NCBI GenBank assembly: GCA_964614245.1
Contig: CAZTKU010000105.1
Span: 1 to 10,025, forward strand
Direction of reading: 5' to 3'
Origin: VGWB01 sp964614245
GTDB lineage: Bacteria; Bacteroidota; Ignavibacteria; UBA10030
Length of the DNA stretch: 10,025 nt
In this document: positions 1 through 6,532 of the stretch, in pieces
Numbering within the stretch: the first letter of the stretch is position 1
Layout of the letters: each line of letters begins with the position of its first letter
Program-made: the position numbers and the translations under genes
The notes under the pieces: model-generated
What the model saw: the letters and a program-made list of their open reading frames with translations, nothing else
Told to the model about the DNA's origin: nothing
The model's database searches: none

Positions 1-1210
1 TCGCAACGCCGATCATGCCGCCGCGCTCTTCGCCCTGCAGGAGCCCGGCAACATCTACACGCGCATCATGAATCCGACGACAGCCGTATTCGAAGAGCGA
101 ATAGCCGCGCTCGAAGGTGGAGTTGCGGCGCTTGCAGCCTCCTCGGGACAGGCAGCGCAATTCCTCGCAATCTCGACTCTTGCTCAGGCGGGAGAAAATA
201 TCGTGTCGACAAGCCTTCTCTATGGAGGAACGTATAACCAATTCAAAGTGACGTTCCCCCGCCTTGGCATCTGCGTGAAGTTTGTGGATGGAGATGACCC
301 GAAGGATTTCGCGAAGCTGATAGATGCGAAAACCAAAGCGCTGTATGTCGAAACGATAGGGAATCCCCGACTGAACGTTCCTGACCTCGAAGCAATTGCC
401 GCGGTTGCCCATGACCACGGGATCCCGTTGATTGTCGATAATACCTTTGGCGCGGGAGGATATCTCTGCCGTCCAATCGAATACGGAGCCGACATTCTTG
501 TTCACTCTGCAACAAAATGGATCGGAGGTCACGGCACCTCAATCGGTGGCGTCATTGTCGATTCGGGAGAATTCAACTGGGGGAACGGGAAGTTTCCCAT
601 CTTCACGGAGCCAAGCCCAGGCTACCACGGCCTGAATTTCTGGGAGGTATTCGGTCCGAAGGGGCCTTTTGGCAACATCGCATTTATTATTCGCGCGCGT
701 GTGGAGCAATTACGGGATTTAGGACCTTGCCAGAGCCCGTTCAATTCGTTCCTCTTGCTGCAGGGCTTGGAGACACTCTCTTTGCGGGTACAGCGACATT
801 GTGACAACGCCCTGAAGTTCGCGCAATGGTTGAAGGATCACCCGCAGGTGAGTTGGGTACGGTATCCCGGACTGAGGGATCATCCTTATCACGAAAACGC
901 CAAGAAATATCTGCGCAACGGATTCGGGGGTATCGTCGTGTTCGGCATCAAAGGCGGGCTTGAGGCCGGTCGTAAGCTCATCGACGGATTGGAGCTCGCA
1001 AGCCTGTTGGCGAATGTCGGCGATGCAAAAACGCTCGTCATTCATCCGGCAACAACGACTCACCAACAGCTGAGCGAGCGTGAGCAGAAGGATTCAGGGG
1101 TCACACCGGATATGGTGCGAGTCTCCGTCGGGATCGAAAACATTGACGACATCATCGAAGACTTCGACCAAGCGCTGAACGCTGTGAATGCCCAGGTCCC
1201 AGTCCAGTAA
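1..1210 (+). CDS. metY: O-acetylhomoserine sulfhydrylase (aminocarboxypropyltransferase), 5'-truncated
   Basis: PLP enzyme of the Cys/Met metabolism family that converts O-acetylhomoserine plus sulfide to homocysteine in the cytosol. The reading frame is open from base 2, and the conserved NIYTRIMNPT stretch straddles the first in-frame ATG at 68. That ATG is therefore internal and the true start lies upstream of the window. Some 402 residues are visible, and an estimated 25-45 N-terminal residues are missing. The Schiff-base lysine is in HSATKWIGGHG (AAA at 515-517, visible residue 172), preceded by the cofactor-binding aspartate in VDNTFGAGG. The C-terminal substrate-binding part is intact, with HPATTTHQQLSE and the RVSVGIEN segment. 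metX follows 17 nt downstream, which supports direct sulfhydrylation of acetylhomoserine over transsulfuration. Cystathionine gamma-synthase is the main alternative; the length, the GGTYNQF segment and the metX neighbour favour the sulfhydrylase. Confidence 0.93.
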   Translation, partial: RNADHAAALFALQEPGNIYTRIMNPTTAVFEERIAALEGGVAALAASSGQAAQFLAISTLAQAGENIVSTSLLYGGTYNQFKVTFPRLGICVKFVDGDDPKDFAKLIDAKTKALYVETIGNPRLNVPDLEAIAAVAHDHGIPLIVDNTFGAGGYLCRPIEYGADILVHSATKWIGGHGTSIGGVIVDSGEFNWGNGKFPIFTEPSPGYHGLNFWEVFGPKGPFGNIAFIIRARVEQLRDLGPCQSPFNSFLLLQGLETLSLRVQRHCDNALKFAQWLKDHPQVSWVRYPGLRDHPYHENAKKYLRNGFGGIVVFGIKGGLEAGRKLIDGLELASLLANVGDAKTLVIHPATTTHQQLSEREQKDSGVTPDMVRVSVGIENIDDIIEDFDQALNAVNAQVPVQ

Positions 1211-1217
1211 AGAAAAT

Positions 1218-1224
1218 GGAGGAG
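1218..1224 (+). promoter_or_regulatory. Ribosome binding site that sets the metX start
   Basis: GGAGGAG lies 3 nt before the ATG at 1228 (5 nt counted from the GGAGG core). The in-frame ATG at 1216 overlaps this motif and has no Shine-Dalgarno of its own, so 1228 is the better start. Confidence 0.7.
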
Positions 1225-1227
1225 CAA

Positions 1228-2379
1228 ATGCGACAGTTGGCGACACTTCGACAAGAGGCACCCCATGTGGCAGAGCACGTCGTTCAAACTCAATCGATAC
1301 GATTGCATGACGAGCGGAATCCGTTTCAACTCGATTCCGGAGCTGAGCTTGCTCCGATTGATGTTGCCTACGAGACCTGCGGTGTCCTCAACAAGGAGAA
1401 GACAAACGCCGTCCTCATCTGCCACGCGTTGACGGGAAGTGCACACGCGGTCGGGTATTCCGCTGACGGTCAACGTGGATGGTGGGATGACATCGTCGGA
1501 AAGGGAAGAGCGTTCGATCCCGACGTGCACTTTATCATCTGCTCAAATTTTCTGGGGAGCTGCTATGGTACAACCGGCCCGGTGAGCATCAACCCGAGGA
1601 CAGACAAACCGTACGGCATTGCCTTTCCCCAGATTACTGTCCGTGATATGGTCCTCGTACAACGGGAGCTGATGAACGCGCTCGGCGTTCGGCGATTGGC
1701 AGCAATCATCGGGGGGTCGTTAGGGGGCATGCAGGTGCTGGAATGGGCGGTCATGTTTCCCGAATTGGTCGATACGATCATTCCGATCGCCACGGCGACG
1801 CGCCACTCTGCCTGGTGTATCGGGTTGAACGAGGTCGCCCGCCTCGCAATCCAGAACGATCCGGCGTGGAATAACGGGAACTACGACATCCAGCCGGAGC
1901 GAGGTCTGGCGCTTGCACGCATGATTGCGATCATCTCCTATAGGAGTCGCGTTTCATTCGAGCGGAAATTTGGACGTTCCGTCCAGCAGAAAGTAATGGG
2001 CAGAGGCACGTTCGCTCCCCCCTCGTGGAGGCCTTATGAGATTGAAAGCTATCTCCATTACCAAGGAGAGAAGCTGGTTGACCGGTTTGACGCGGCGACA
2101 TACCTCTGCATCACGCGTGCAATGGACCAGCACGATGTCACAAAGGATCGCGGCTCATTGGGTGAAGTTCTCGGTAGCGTCAGAGCGAAGACTTTATGCG
2201 TCGGGATCACTTCGGACGTGCTTTATCCCGTGGAGGAACAGAAGGAGATTGCTGCCTTGATCCCTCGCGCACGATACGTGCAGATCGATTCGCCGCATGG
2301 ACACGATGCTTTCCTCATCGAGTTTGAGCAGCTCAATCGTATTATTCGAAACTTTCTTTCCGAGGGCATAGCACAATGA
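1228..2379 (+). CDS. metX: Homoserine O-acetyltransferase (MetX family, alpha/beta hydrolase fold)
   Basis: Activates the homoserine hydroxyl with an acyl group from acyl-CoA, the first dedicated step of methionine synthesis. The protein is 383 residues from the ATG at 1228 (387 from 1216), normal for the family. The catalytic triad is visible: nucleophile Ser164 in GGSLGGMQVLEW, Asp330 in GITSDVLYP and His359 in SPHGHDAFL. The oxyanion and substrate region HALTGSAHAVG and the GCYGTTGP-like SCYGTTGP segment are also typical. It sits 17 nt after metY and its TGA overlaps the ATG of the next gene in an ATGA, so the three are probably co-transcribed and the last two translationally coupled. Some MetX-fold enzymes use succinyl-CoA, and I cannot settle acyl specificity by eye. 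The adjacent O-acetylhomoserine sulfhydrylase favours acetyl. Confidence 0.94.
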   Translation: MRQLATLRQEAPHVAEHVVQTQSIRLHDERNPFQLDSGAELAPIDVAYETCGVLNKEKTNAVLICHALTGSAHAVGYSADGQRGWWDDIVGKGRAFDPDVHFIICSNFLGSCYGTTGPVSINPRTDKPYGIAFPQITVRDMVLVQRELMNALGVRRLAAIIGGSLGGMQVLEWAVMFPELVDTIIPIATATRHSAWCIGLNEVARLAIQNDPAWNNGNYDIQPERGLALARMIAIISYRSRVSFERKFGRSVQQKVMGRGTFAPPSWRPYEIESYLHYQGEKLVDRFDAATYLCITRAMDQHDVTKDRGSLGEVLGSVRAKTLCVGITSDVLYPVEEQKEIAALIPRARYVQIDSPHGHDAFLIEFEQLNRIIRNFLSEGIAQ

Positions 2380-3131
2380 TCACACTCAATAACAAAGTTG
2401 CGCTGATAACCGGGGCGTCACGAGGGATCGGTGCGGCCACTGCTGTCCTCCTGGCGAAAGCAGGATCGGATATTGCACTGTGCCATCTCGAAAACGGGAG
2501 CCGCGCGGCGGACGTGCTCAGCCAGATACGTAGCCTAGGACGCCGTGTACTTGCCTTTCAAGGGAACATTGCTGTCAACGCCGTGGCGCGGGAATTCGTT
2601 GAGAGGGCGTATGCAGAATTCGGCAGGATTGACATCGTTGTCAACAACGCCGGCATCTGGACGTTTGGCGAAATCGGCGCTACACCGGAAGAAGTGTGGG
2701 ACGAAACCATTGACGTCAACCTCAAGGGAATCTTCAACATCGCCAATGCCGTCGTCCCCTACCTGAAGAGGAACGGCGGCGCGAGTATCATCAACATTTC
2801 TTCGACGGCGGGACAGCGGGGCGAAGCATTCCATTCGCACTATGCGGCCTCGAAAGGAGGCATTCTTGCCTTCACGAAATCGCTTGCCGTGGAGCTGGCA
2901 CCCTACAAGATTCGCGTGAACGCCGTTGCACCCGGCTGGGTTGACACAGAAATGAATGAGGAGGTCTTCGCGGATAAGGAGTTTCTCCAACGGGTCATCG
3001 ATGCCATTCCCTTGAAGCGCATCGCGACGGCAGAGGATGTTGCCGGAGCAATTCTCTTTCTCGCATCGGACCTCGCGCGACACATCACAGGGGCAACCAT
3101 CAATGTCAACGGCGGCAGCGTTCTGAACTAG
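2376..3131 (+). CDS. SDR-family NAD(P)-dependent oxidoreductase (FabG-like), substrate unknown
   Basis: Classical short-chain dehydrogenase of 251 residues with a Rossmann fold. Visible motifs are the cofactor glycine motif TGASRGIG (residues 12-19), NNAG (90-93), Asn115 in DVNLKG, catalytic Ser143 in NISST, and Tyr156 and Lys160 in YAASK, so the full Asn-Ser-Tyr-Lys tetrad is present. The C-terminus ends in the usual GATINVNGG strand. It resembles 3-oxoacyl-ACP reductases, but the family includes many sugar, polyol and secondary-alcohol dehydrogenases. The neighbours are methionine genes, not acpP or other fab genes, so a fatty-acid role should not be assumed. Its ATG overlaps the metX TGA by 4 nt, which implies coupled translation and a role linked to the same operon. 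None of the known steps from aspartate to methionine needs an SDR. Confidence 0.9.
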   Translation: MITLNNKVALITGASRGIGAATAVLLAKAGSDIALCHLENGSRAADVLSQIRSLGRRVLAFQGNIAVNAVAREFVERAYAEFGRIDIVVNNAGIWTFGEIGATPEEVWDETIDVNLKGIFNIANAVVPYLKRNGGASIINISSTAGQRGEAFHSHYAASKGGILAFTKSLAVELAPYKIRVNAVAPGWVDTEMNEEVFADKEFLQRVIDAIPLKRIATAEDVAGAILFLASDLARHITGATINVNGGSVLN

Positions 3132-3170
3132 CGTCGTTCAAACAACCACCGATCAATAGAGCAATCCGCC

Positions 3171-3180
3171 AAAGGAGGTT
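3171..3180 (+). promoter_or_regulatory. Strong Shine-Dalgarno for the aspartokinase GTG start
   Basis: AAAGGAGGTT is a near-perfect match to the 16S anti-SD sequence, about 12 nt before the GTG at 3191. The spacing is slightly long, but no other start fits the conserved N-terminus KVLKFGGTSV. Confidence 0.6.
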
Positions 3181-3190
3181 CATCGAGCTA

Positions 3191-4567
3191 GTGAAAGTTC
3201 TCAAATTCGGAGGCACTTCGGTTCGAGATGCATCAGCAATCCAGAATGTCATCGACATCGTCACTGCACGGCACTCTTGCCCATTGCTTGTTGTGGTGTC
3301 GGCGTGTGGAGGTGTGACGAATTCTCTGCTTGCCTGCATTCAGGACGCTGCAGAAGGACACGTTCGAGAGGCAAGAGGAACGCTCGCCGCTCTGCGTGAA
3401 CGCCACTTGGATATTGCCAATGATCTGATCGACGGCAGCCACGGTGTAGAGTTCGTTGATCAGCTGCGGCGAGACTGTTTGAAGTTGGAGAGGGCTTTAC
3501 GAAGCATTTCCGTCGCGCGAAGCGCATCCGCTCAAGTCCGCGATGAGATTGTCTCGTTCGGTGAACGATGGTCCTCGCGGCTCTTGTGCTACGCACTTGA
3601 GGTGCATGGCTTGCCCGTTGCATTGATCGATGCGCGGAGAGTCCTCATGACGAACAATGAGTTCTCGAAAGCGACACCCGTATTTGAGGAGACGGCCCTC
3701 AGGGCTCGGGAATTGATGTTCCCGCTCCTGCAGCAAGGCAGGGTGGTCGTTACCCAAGGGTTTATCGGCAGCACGCGCAGTGGCCTCACGACCACCCTTG
3801 GGCGGGGAGGCTCCGACTATTCCGCTTCCATTTTCGGGAGCGCCCTCGACGCAGATGAGATTCAGATCTGGACGGACACGGATGGGATTCTCACTGCTGA
3901 TCCGAGCATCACACCCCGTGCAATGTCACTCCGTGAGATTTCGGTTGAGGAGGCGACGGAGCTGGCACATTTTGGTGCGAAGGTTCTGCATCCCAGCACG
4001 CTGGCACCGGCGATGAGTCAACACATTCCAGTCCATGTCTTGAACTCAATGAATCCGTTTTTCCCCGGAACGCTCGTCAAGCCAACAAATGGAGCGCAAC
4101 TCCCCGAGGATAATTGTGTGAAATCAATTACGGGGAAGAGAGGTGTCTGCACGGTCGCCATCCGAAAAGATAAACGCATGAACACCTTCCACTTCCTGCA
4201 GCATGTTTTCGATGTTCTTCAGAGCCACAAGAAGGGAGTGGAGTTCATCTCGAATTCAGAAACCGGCGTTCTTGTGTTGACGAACGACGAAGACGACCAC
4301 AGTTCGTTCATGGAGGAACTGCGCCACCATGAAGGCGTTGACATCCGCGACAAGCTGGCGATCGTGTGTGTGGTGGGTTGCTTCGCTAACGGTGAGCAAT
4401 CGATCTTATCGCGGGTCCAGCATGCCCTGCTCAAAGCACACATTCCGATCTATCTTTCCTACAACGGCATCTCGAAACACAGTGTGGCCGTCGTGGTGGA
4501 GGGTGAGCGATTTGAAGAAGCGGTGAGGCTCTTGCACGCTCAATTGATCGATGAGGGCACTCGATGA
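3191..4567 (+). CDS. Aspartate kinase, monofunctional, with tandem C-terminal ACT domains
   Basis: Phosphorylates aspartate to 4-aspartyl phosphate, the entry step to lysine, threonine and methionine. It has 458 residues from a GTG start. The amino-acid-kinase domain covers about 1-300: KFGGTSV (5-11) at the ATP site, SFGER (122-126), TLGRGGSDYSA (202-212) and WTDTDGI (227-233), then HFGAKVLHPST (260-270). Two ACT regulatory domains follow at about 313-380 and 385-455, so feedback inhibition by an end-product amino acid is likely, though which one cannot be read. The layout matches the LysC/ThrA type of about 450 residues. No homoserine dehydrogenase domain is attached: the frame stops at TGA 4565-4567, where bifunctional ThrA would continue. 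It lies 59 nt after the SDR gene on the same strand and probably belongs to the same operon. lysC or the kinase part of a thrA lineage are both possible names. Confidence 0.94.
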   Translation: MKVLKFGGTSVRDASAIQNVIDIVTARHSCPLLVVVSACGGVTNSLLACIQDAAEGHVREARGTLAALRERHLDIANDLIDGSHGVEFVDQLRRDCLKLERALRSISVARSASAQVRDEIVSFGERWSSRLLCYALEVHGLPVALIDARRVLMTNNEFSKATPVFEETALRARELMFPLLQQGRVVVTQGFIGSTRSGLTTTLGRGGSDYSASIFGSALDADEIQIWTDTDGILTADPSITPRAMSLREISVEEATELAHFGAKVLHPSTLAPAMSQHIPVHVLNSMNPFFPGTLVKPTNGAQLPEDNCVKSITGKRGVCTVAIRKDKRMNTFHFLQHVFDVLQSHKKGVEFISNSETGVLVLTNDEDDHSSFMEELRHHEGVDIRDKLAIVCVVGCFANGEQSILSRVQHALLKAHIPIYLSYNGISKHSVAVVVEGERFEEAVRLLHAQLIDEGTR

Positions 4568-4659
4568 CCACCGGCCTCTGGCGAGGGTTGTGCGGCGCAG
4601 GTTGGAGGTCCAAAAGATGAAAAACCTCCAAGCGTTCGCGCTGGACTTCGCGCTGAAGA

Positions 4660-4759
4660 TCGGAGGTCTTCTGAAGGAGACTGACTCTTATGATACGACC
4701 GCGACGCCCGCCATGCATGAGCTGGTCAGGCGTCTGGTGCTTCTTGATGAGACCTCCGA
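4660..4759. repeat. 10-bp perfect inverted repeat spanning the convergent junction
   Basis: TCGGAGGTCT (4660-4669) and AGACCTCCGA (4750-4759) are exact reverse complements, 80 nt apart. The right arm shares bases 4754-4759 with the left arm of the hairpin at 4754-4792, so the two pairings exclude each other in RNA. Confidence 0.5.
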
Positions 4760-4792
4760 CTTCCGTGCATTGGGTACCGTCAGAAGTCGGAG
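4754..4792. terminator. Hairpin between convergent genes, candidate bidirectional terminator
   Basis: CTCCGACTTC (4754-4763) pairs perfectly with GAAGTCGGAG (4783-4792) around a 19-nt loop that can itself form a short GTGC/GTAC stem. It lies 10 nt beyond the ftsZ stop on the minus strand and about 190 nt beyond the aspartokinase stop on the plus strand, a reasonable place for a shared terminator. No U-run follows either arm, so it is not a classical intrinsic terminator. Confidence 0.35.
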
Positions 4793-4801
4793 CTCCACCG
4801 C

Positions 4802-5974
4802 TCAATCCATGATTTTCCGCAGGAAAGCGGGTTTATCCGGATCAGCCTTGTCGATTTTCTCGTCGGTCTTCTCGGGTTCACGCTGCGCGTGGATCGAAAT
4901 ATCAATGCCACGCCGGAGGAACGTTGGCTCCTCGAATTTCTGCAGGTCAGCCGGTCCTGATGGAATCCGATCGATCAGTTTCGTTGCCGGTCGCGGCGGC
5001 TGCTTTGCGGCAACAGCTTTCTTGTTGAAGCCGGTGGCAATGACCGTGACCATGATTTCCTCGGACATGTTCTCGTCGATCACCGTACCGAGGATGACAT
5101 TGGCGTCGTCGCCCGCTGCGTCGTGGATCACGCTGGTAGCTTCATCAACCTCAACGAGCGACATATCCTTGCCGCCCGTGATATTGATCAGTATACCCTG
5201 TGCGCCTGTGATAGAAACGCCCTCGAGCAGCGGGCTTGAGATGGCTGCATGGGCAGCTTCCACAGCGCGGTTATCACCCGTCGCTACACCTGATCCCATC
5301 AACGCATCGCCCATCTCGCGCATAACCGTTCGAACGTCGGCAAAATCAACGTTGATAAGGCCGGGAACAGTGATGAGCTCCGAAATCCCGCGGGTCGCGT
5401 TGTACAGGACCTGGTTTGCCAGCTCGAATGCTTCGAGCAGCGGAGTCCGCCGATCGATGATATCCAGAAGTTTTTGGTTGGGTATCGCGATCAACGTGTC
5501 AACCTGCTTCTTCAGCTCTTCAATTCCCTCCTCAGCCTGCGCCATCCTCTTCTTGCCTTCACTGTGAAACGGTCTGGTCACGATGCCCACGACGAGAGCC
5601 CCCATGCTCCTGGCAATATTGGCCACGATCGGTCCGCCTCCCGTTCCCGTGCCGCCACCCATGCCGGCAGTGACAAAAACCATGTCGCTGCCGGCAATGG
5701 CACGGGCAATTTCCTCTCGATCTTCCTCCACTGCTCGATGGCCGATGGAAGGGTCGGCTCCGGCACCGAGACCCCGGGTCAGATTTTTTCCAACCTGGAT
5801 CTTGTGTGATGCTTTGTTCCGTTCCAGGGCTTGGAGGTCGCAATTGACGGCGATGAAGTCCACGCCGACCAATCCTTTGTCGATCATGCTGTTAACAGCG
5901 TTGCCACCACCGCCGCCAACACCAACGATACGAATCTTCGCCCCGCGGTCTGCTAAGGTGTCGAGTTCAATCAC
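4802..5974 (-). CDS. ftsZ: Cell division protein FtsZ
   Basis: Tubulin-like GTPase that polymerises into the cytokinetic ring at mid-cell. It has 390 residues from a GTG start at 5974, with AAGGAG at 5988-5983 and 8-nt spacing. The N-terminal GTP-binding fold has VGVGGGGGNAV (18-27) and the tubulin signature GGGTGTGGG (106-114). The synergy (T7) loop is NVDFAD (208-213), with Asp210 and Asp213 completing the GTPase site of the next subunit. The globular core ends near 317 and a short linker follows. The C-terminal peptide PAFLRKIMD (382-390) is the usual docking site for FtsA and other partners. A second, similar PTFLRRG motif sits at 350-356, before the linker's charged EPEKTDEKIDKADPDK segment. 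FtsZ is the last gene of the dcw block and is separated from ftsA by an unusual 558-nt gap. Confidence 0.97.
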   Translation of the reverse strand: MIELDTLADRGAKIRIVGVGGGGGNAVNSMIDKGLVGVDFIAVNCDLQALERNKASHKIQVGKNLTRGLGAGADPSIGHRAVEEDREEIARAIAGSDMVFVTAGMGGGTGTGGGPIVANIARSMGALVVGIVTRPFHSEGKKRMAQAEEGIEELKKQVDTLIAIPNQKLLDIIDRRTPLLEAFELANQVLYNATRGISELITVPGLINVDFADVRTVMREMGDALMGSGVATGDNRAVEAAHAAISSPLLEGVSITGAQGILINITGGKDMSLVEVDEATSVIHDAAGDDANVILGTVIDENMSEEIMVTVIATGFNKKAVAAKQPPRPATKLIDRIPSGPADLQKFEEPTFLRRGIDISIHAQREPEKTDEKIDKADPDKPAFLRKIMD

Positions 5975-6043
5975 GGTGCAGTCTCCTTGTGTGTATTGGT
6001 TGAAGTGAGGTTAGGTAGAAAATTTGATTTCATTTTGAGATGG

Positions 6044-6071
6044 CAGTCTGCAGAGTGCAGCAAGCAGACTG
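6044..6071. repeat. Inverted repeat, left flank of the four-helix-bundle cassette
   Basis: CAGTCTGC (6044-6051) and GCAGACTG (6064-6071) are perfect reverse complements around a 12-nt loop. The hairpin directly abuts the TAA of the broken four-helix-bundle gene. The whole stretch is made of CAG/CTG-like words, and GCAGCAAGCAGA (6057-6068) reappears inverted with one mismatch at 6513-6524 on the other side of that gene. Confidence 0.6.
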
Positions 6072-6425
6072 TTATTTCAAAAGCGAACGTTGGAAACCAA
6101 TTAGCATTGCTATTATTTCATCGACATGACTGAAAAGCTCTCGATGTGTCTTTTCAGTGATGTATCCATTTGCAAGAGCGACATCGATACAACCTATACA
6201 TTCATGCCCTGATCGAATTGAGTAGTCCAGAAATTTTGCAAACTCTTTGTCAGAACGATTCCCCGCTCCCTCTGAGATGTTGAGCACAATCGAATCAGCG
6301 GCGCGGCGAAATTACGACGTAAGCGAAAAAAGCTCATCTTTCGGAAAATTCCTGGTAGCGAGTCTAACGACCTTCGTGAACTCCAAAGCTTTCTCGTACA
6401 CCTTCAATTTTCGGAAATTATGCAT
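6072..6425 (-). pseudogene. Four-helix-bundle protein (23S rRNA intervening-sequence family), broken by one stop codon
   Basis: Reading the minus strand from ATG 6425 to TAA 6072 gives a 117-codon frame of the normal family length (about 115-120). It begins MHNFRKLKVYEKALEF and continues RNFPKDELFSLTS, then hits an in-frame TAA at 6314-6312 (codon 38). It goes on as FRRAADSIVLNISEGAGN, SDKEFAKFLDYSIRS and NGYITEKTHRELFSHVDEI. Homologues have LTSQ-RRAA at this point, so a single C-to-T change of a CAA glutamine codon explains the stop. No other lesion is visible. An internal GTG at 6287 could start a 71-residue C-terminal piece, but it has no good ribosome site. The family folds into four helices. 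Some members lie in 23S rRNA intervening sequences and others are scattered as stand-alone genes of uncertain function. A sequencing error at one base is the alternative to a true pseudogene. Confidence 0.85.
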
Positions 6426-6436
6426 TATCTCTTGTC

Positions 6437-6532
6437 TTGCTCGCTGTAGCCTGCTAGCTGCTGACTGCCAGCTACATTCTCCCTACAACCCAGCGTTGTC
6501 TGCTATCTGTCATCTGCTTACTGCTGTCTGGC
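6437..6532. repeat. CTG-rich degenerate repeat tract, right flank of the cassette
   Basis: About 95 nt built from loosely repeated CTG, CTGCTA, CTGTC and CTGACTGC words, ending exactly at the ftsA stop. It includes TAGCTG (6455-6460) pairing with CAGCTA (6469-6474) over an 8-nt loop, and TCTGCTTACTGC (6513-6524), whose reverse complement matches 6057-6068 at 11 of 12 bases. The composition differs from the surrounding coding DNA, and no reading frame in it looks coding. The upstream region of the four-helix-bundle gene falls here, without a clear Shine-Dalgarno. Confidence 0.5.

Larger units (their letters stand above)
4604..4801 (+). pseudogene. Possible truncated gene start running into ftsZ antisense, unidentified
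   Basis: GGAGGT (4604-4609) lies 7 nt before an ATG at 4617, which opens a frame beginning MKNLQAFALDFALKIGG. This frame has GC-rich third positions like the neighbouring genes and no stop for about 61 codons, until it enters the 3' end of ftsZ on the other strand. There it merely continues, still open, to about 5567 as antisense. I do not recognise the protein. The good start signal but no plausible end suggests the 5' remnant of an operon gene cut by a rearrangement at the ftsZ side. It could equally be a chance frame in a noncoding junction. Confidence 0.3.

Noticed and set aside
1216..1227. Upstream ATG at 1216 as the metX start
   Set aside because: It overlaps the GGAGGAG motif and lacks its own ribosome site; ATG 1228 fits better and is in frame.
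3127..3192. ACTAGC/GCTAGT inverted repeat around the SDR-aspartokinase gap
   Set aside because: Only 6 bp, 54 nt apart, and formed by the SDR stop and the aspartokinase start; consistent with chance.
4551..5567. 338-codon plus-strand open frame overlapping most of ftsZ
   Set aside because: Beyond about 4801 it is the antisense of a clear FtsZ and has a low-complexity Ser/Arg/Ala-rich translation. Only its first part (from 4617) deserves attention.
5975..6043. Dedicated ftsZ promoter just upstream of its GTG
   Set aside because: The sequence is AT-rich, but I cannot pick a convincing -35/-10 or -33/-7 pair.
6437..6532. CTG-rich tract as a CRISPR array
   Set aside because: No repeat of constant length or regular spacer; the words are short and degenerate.
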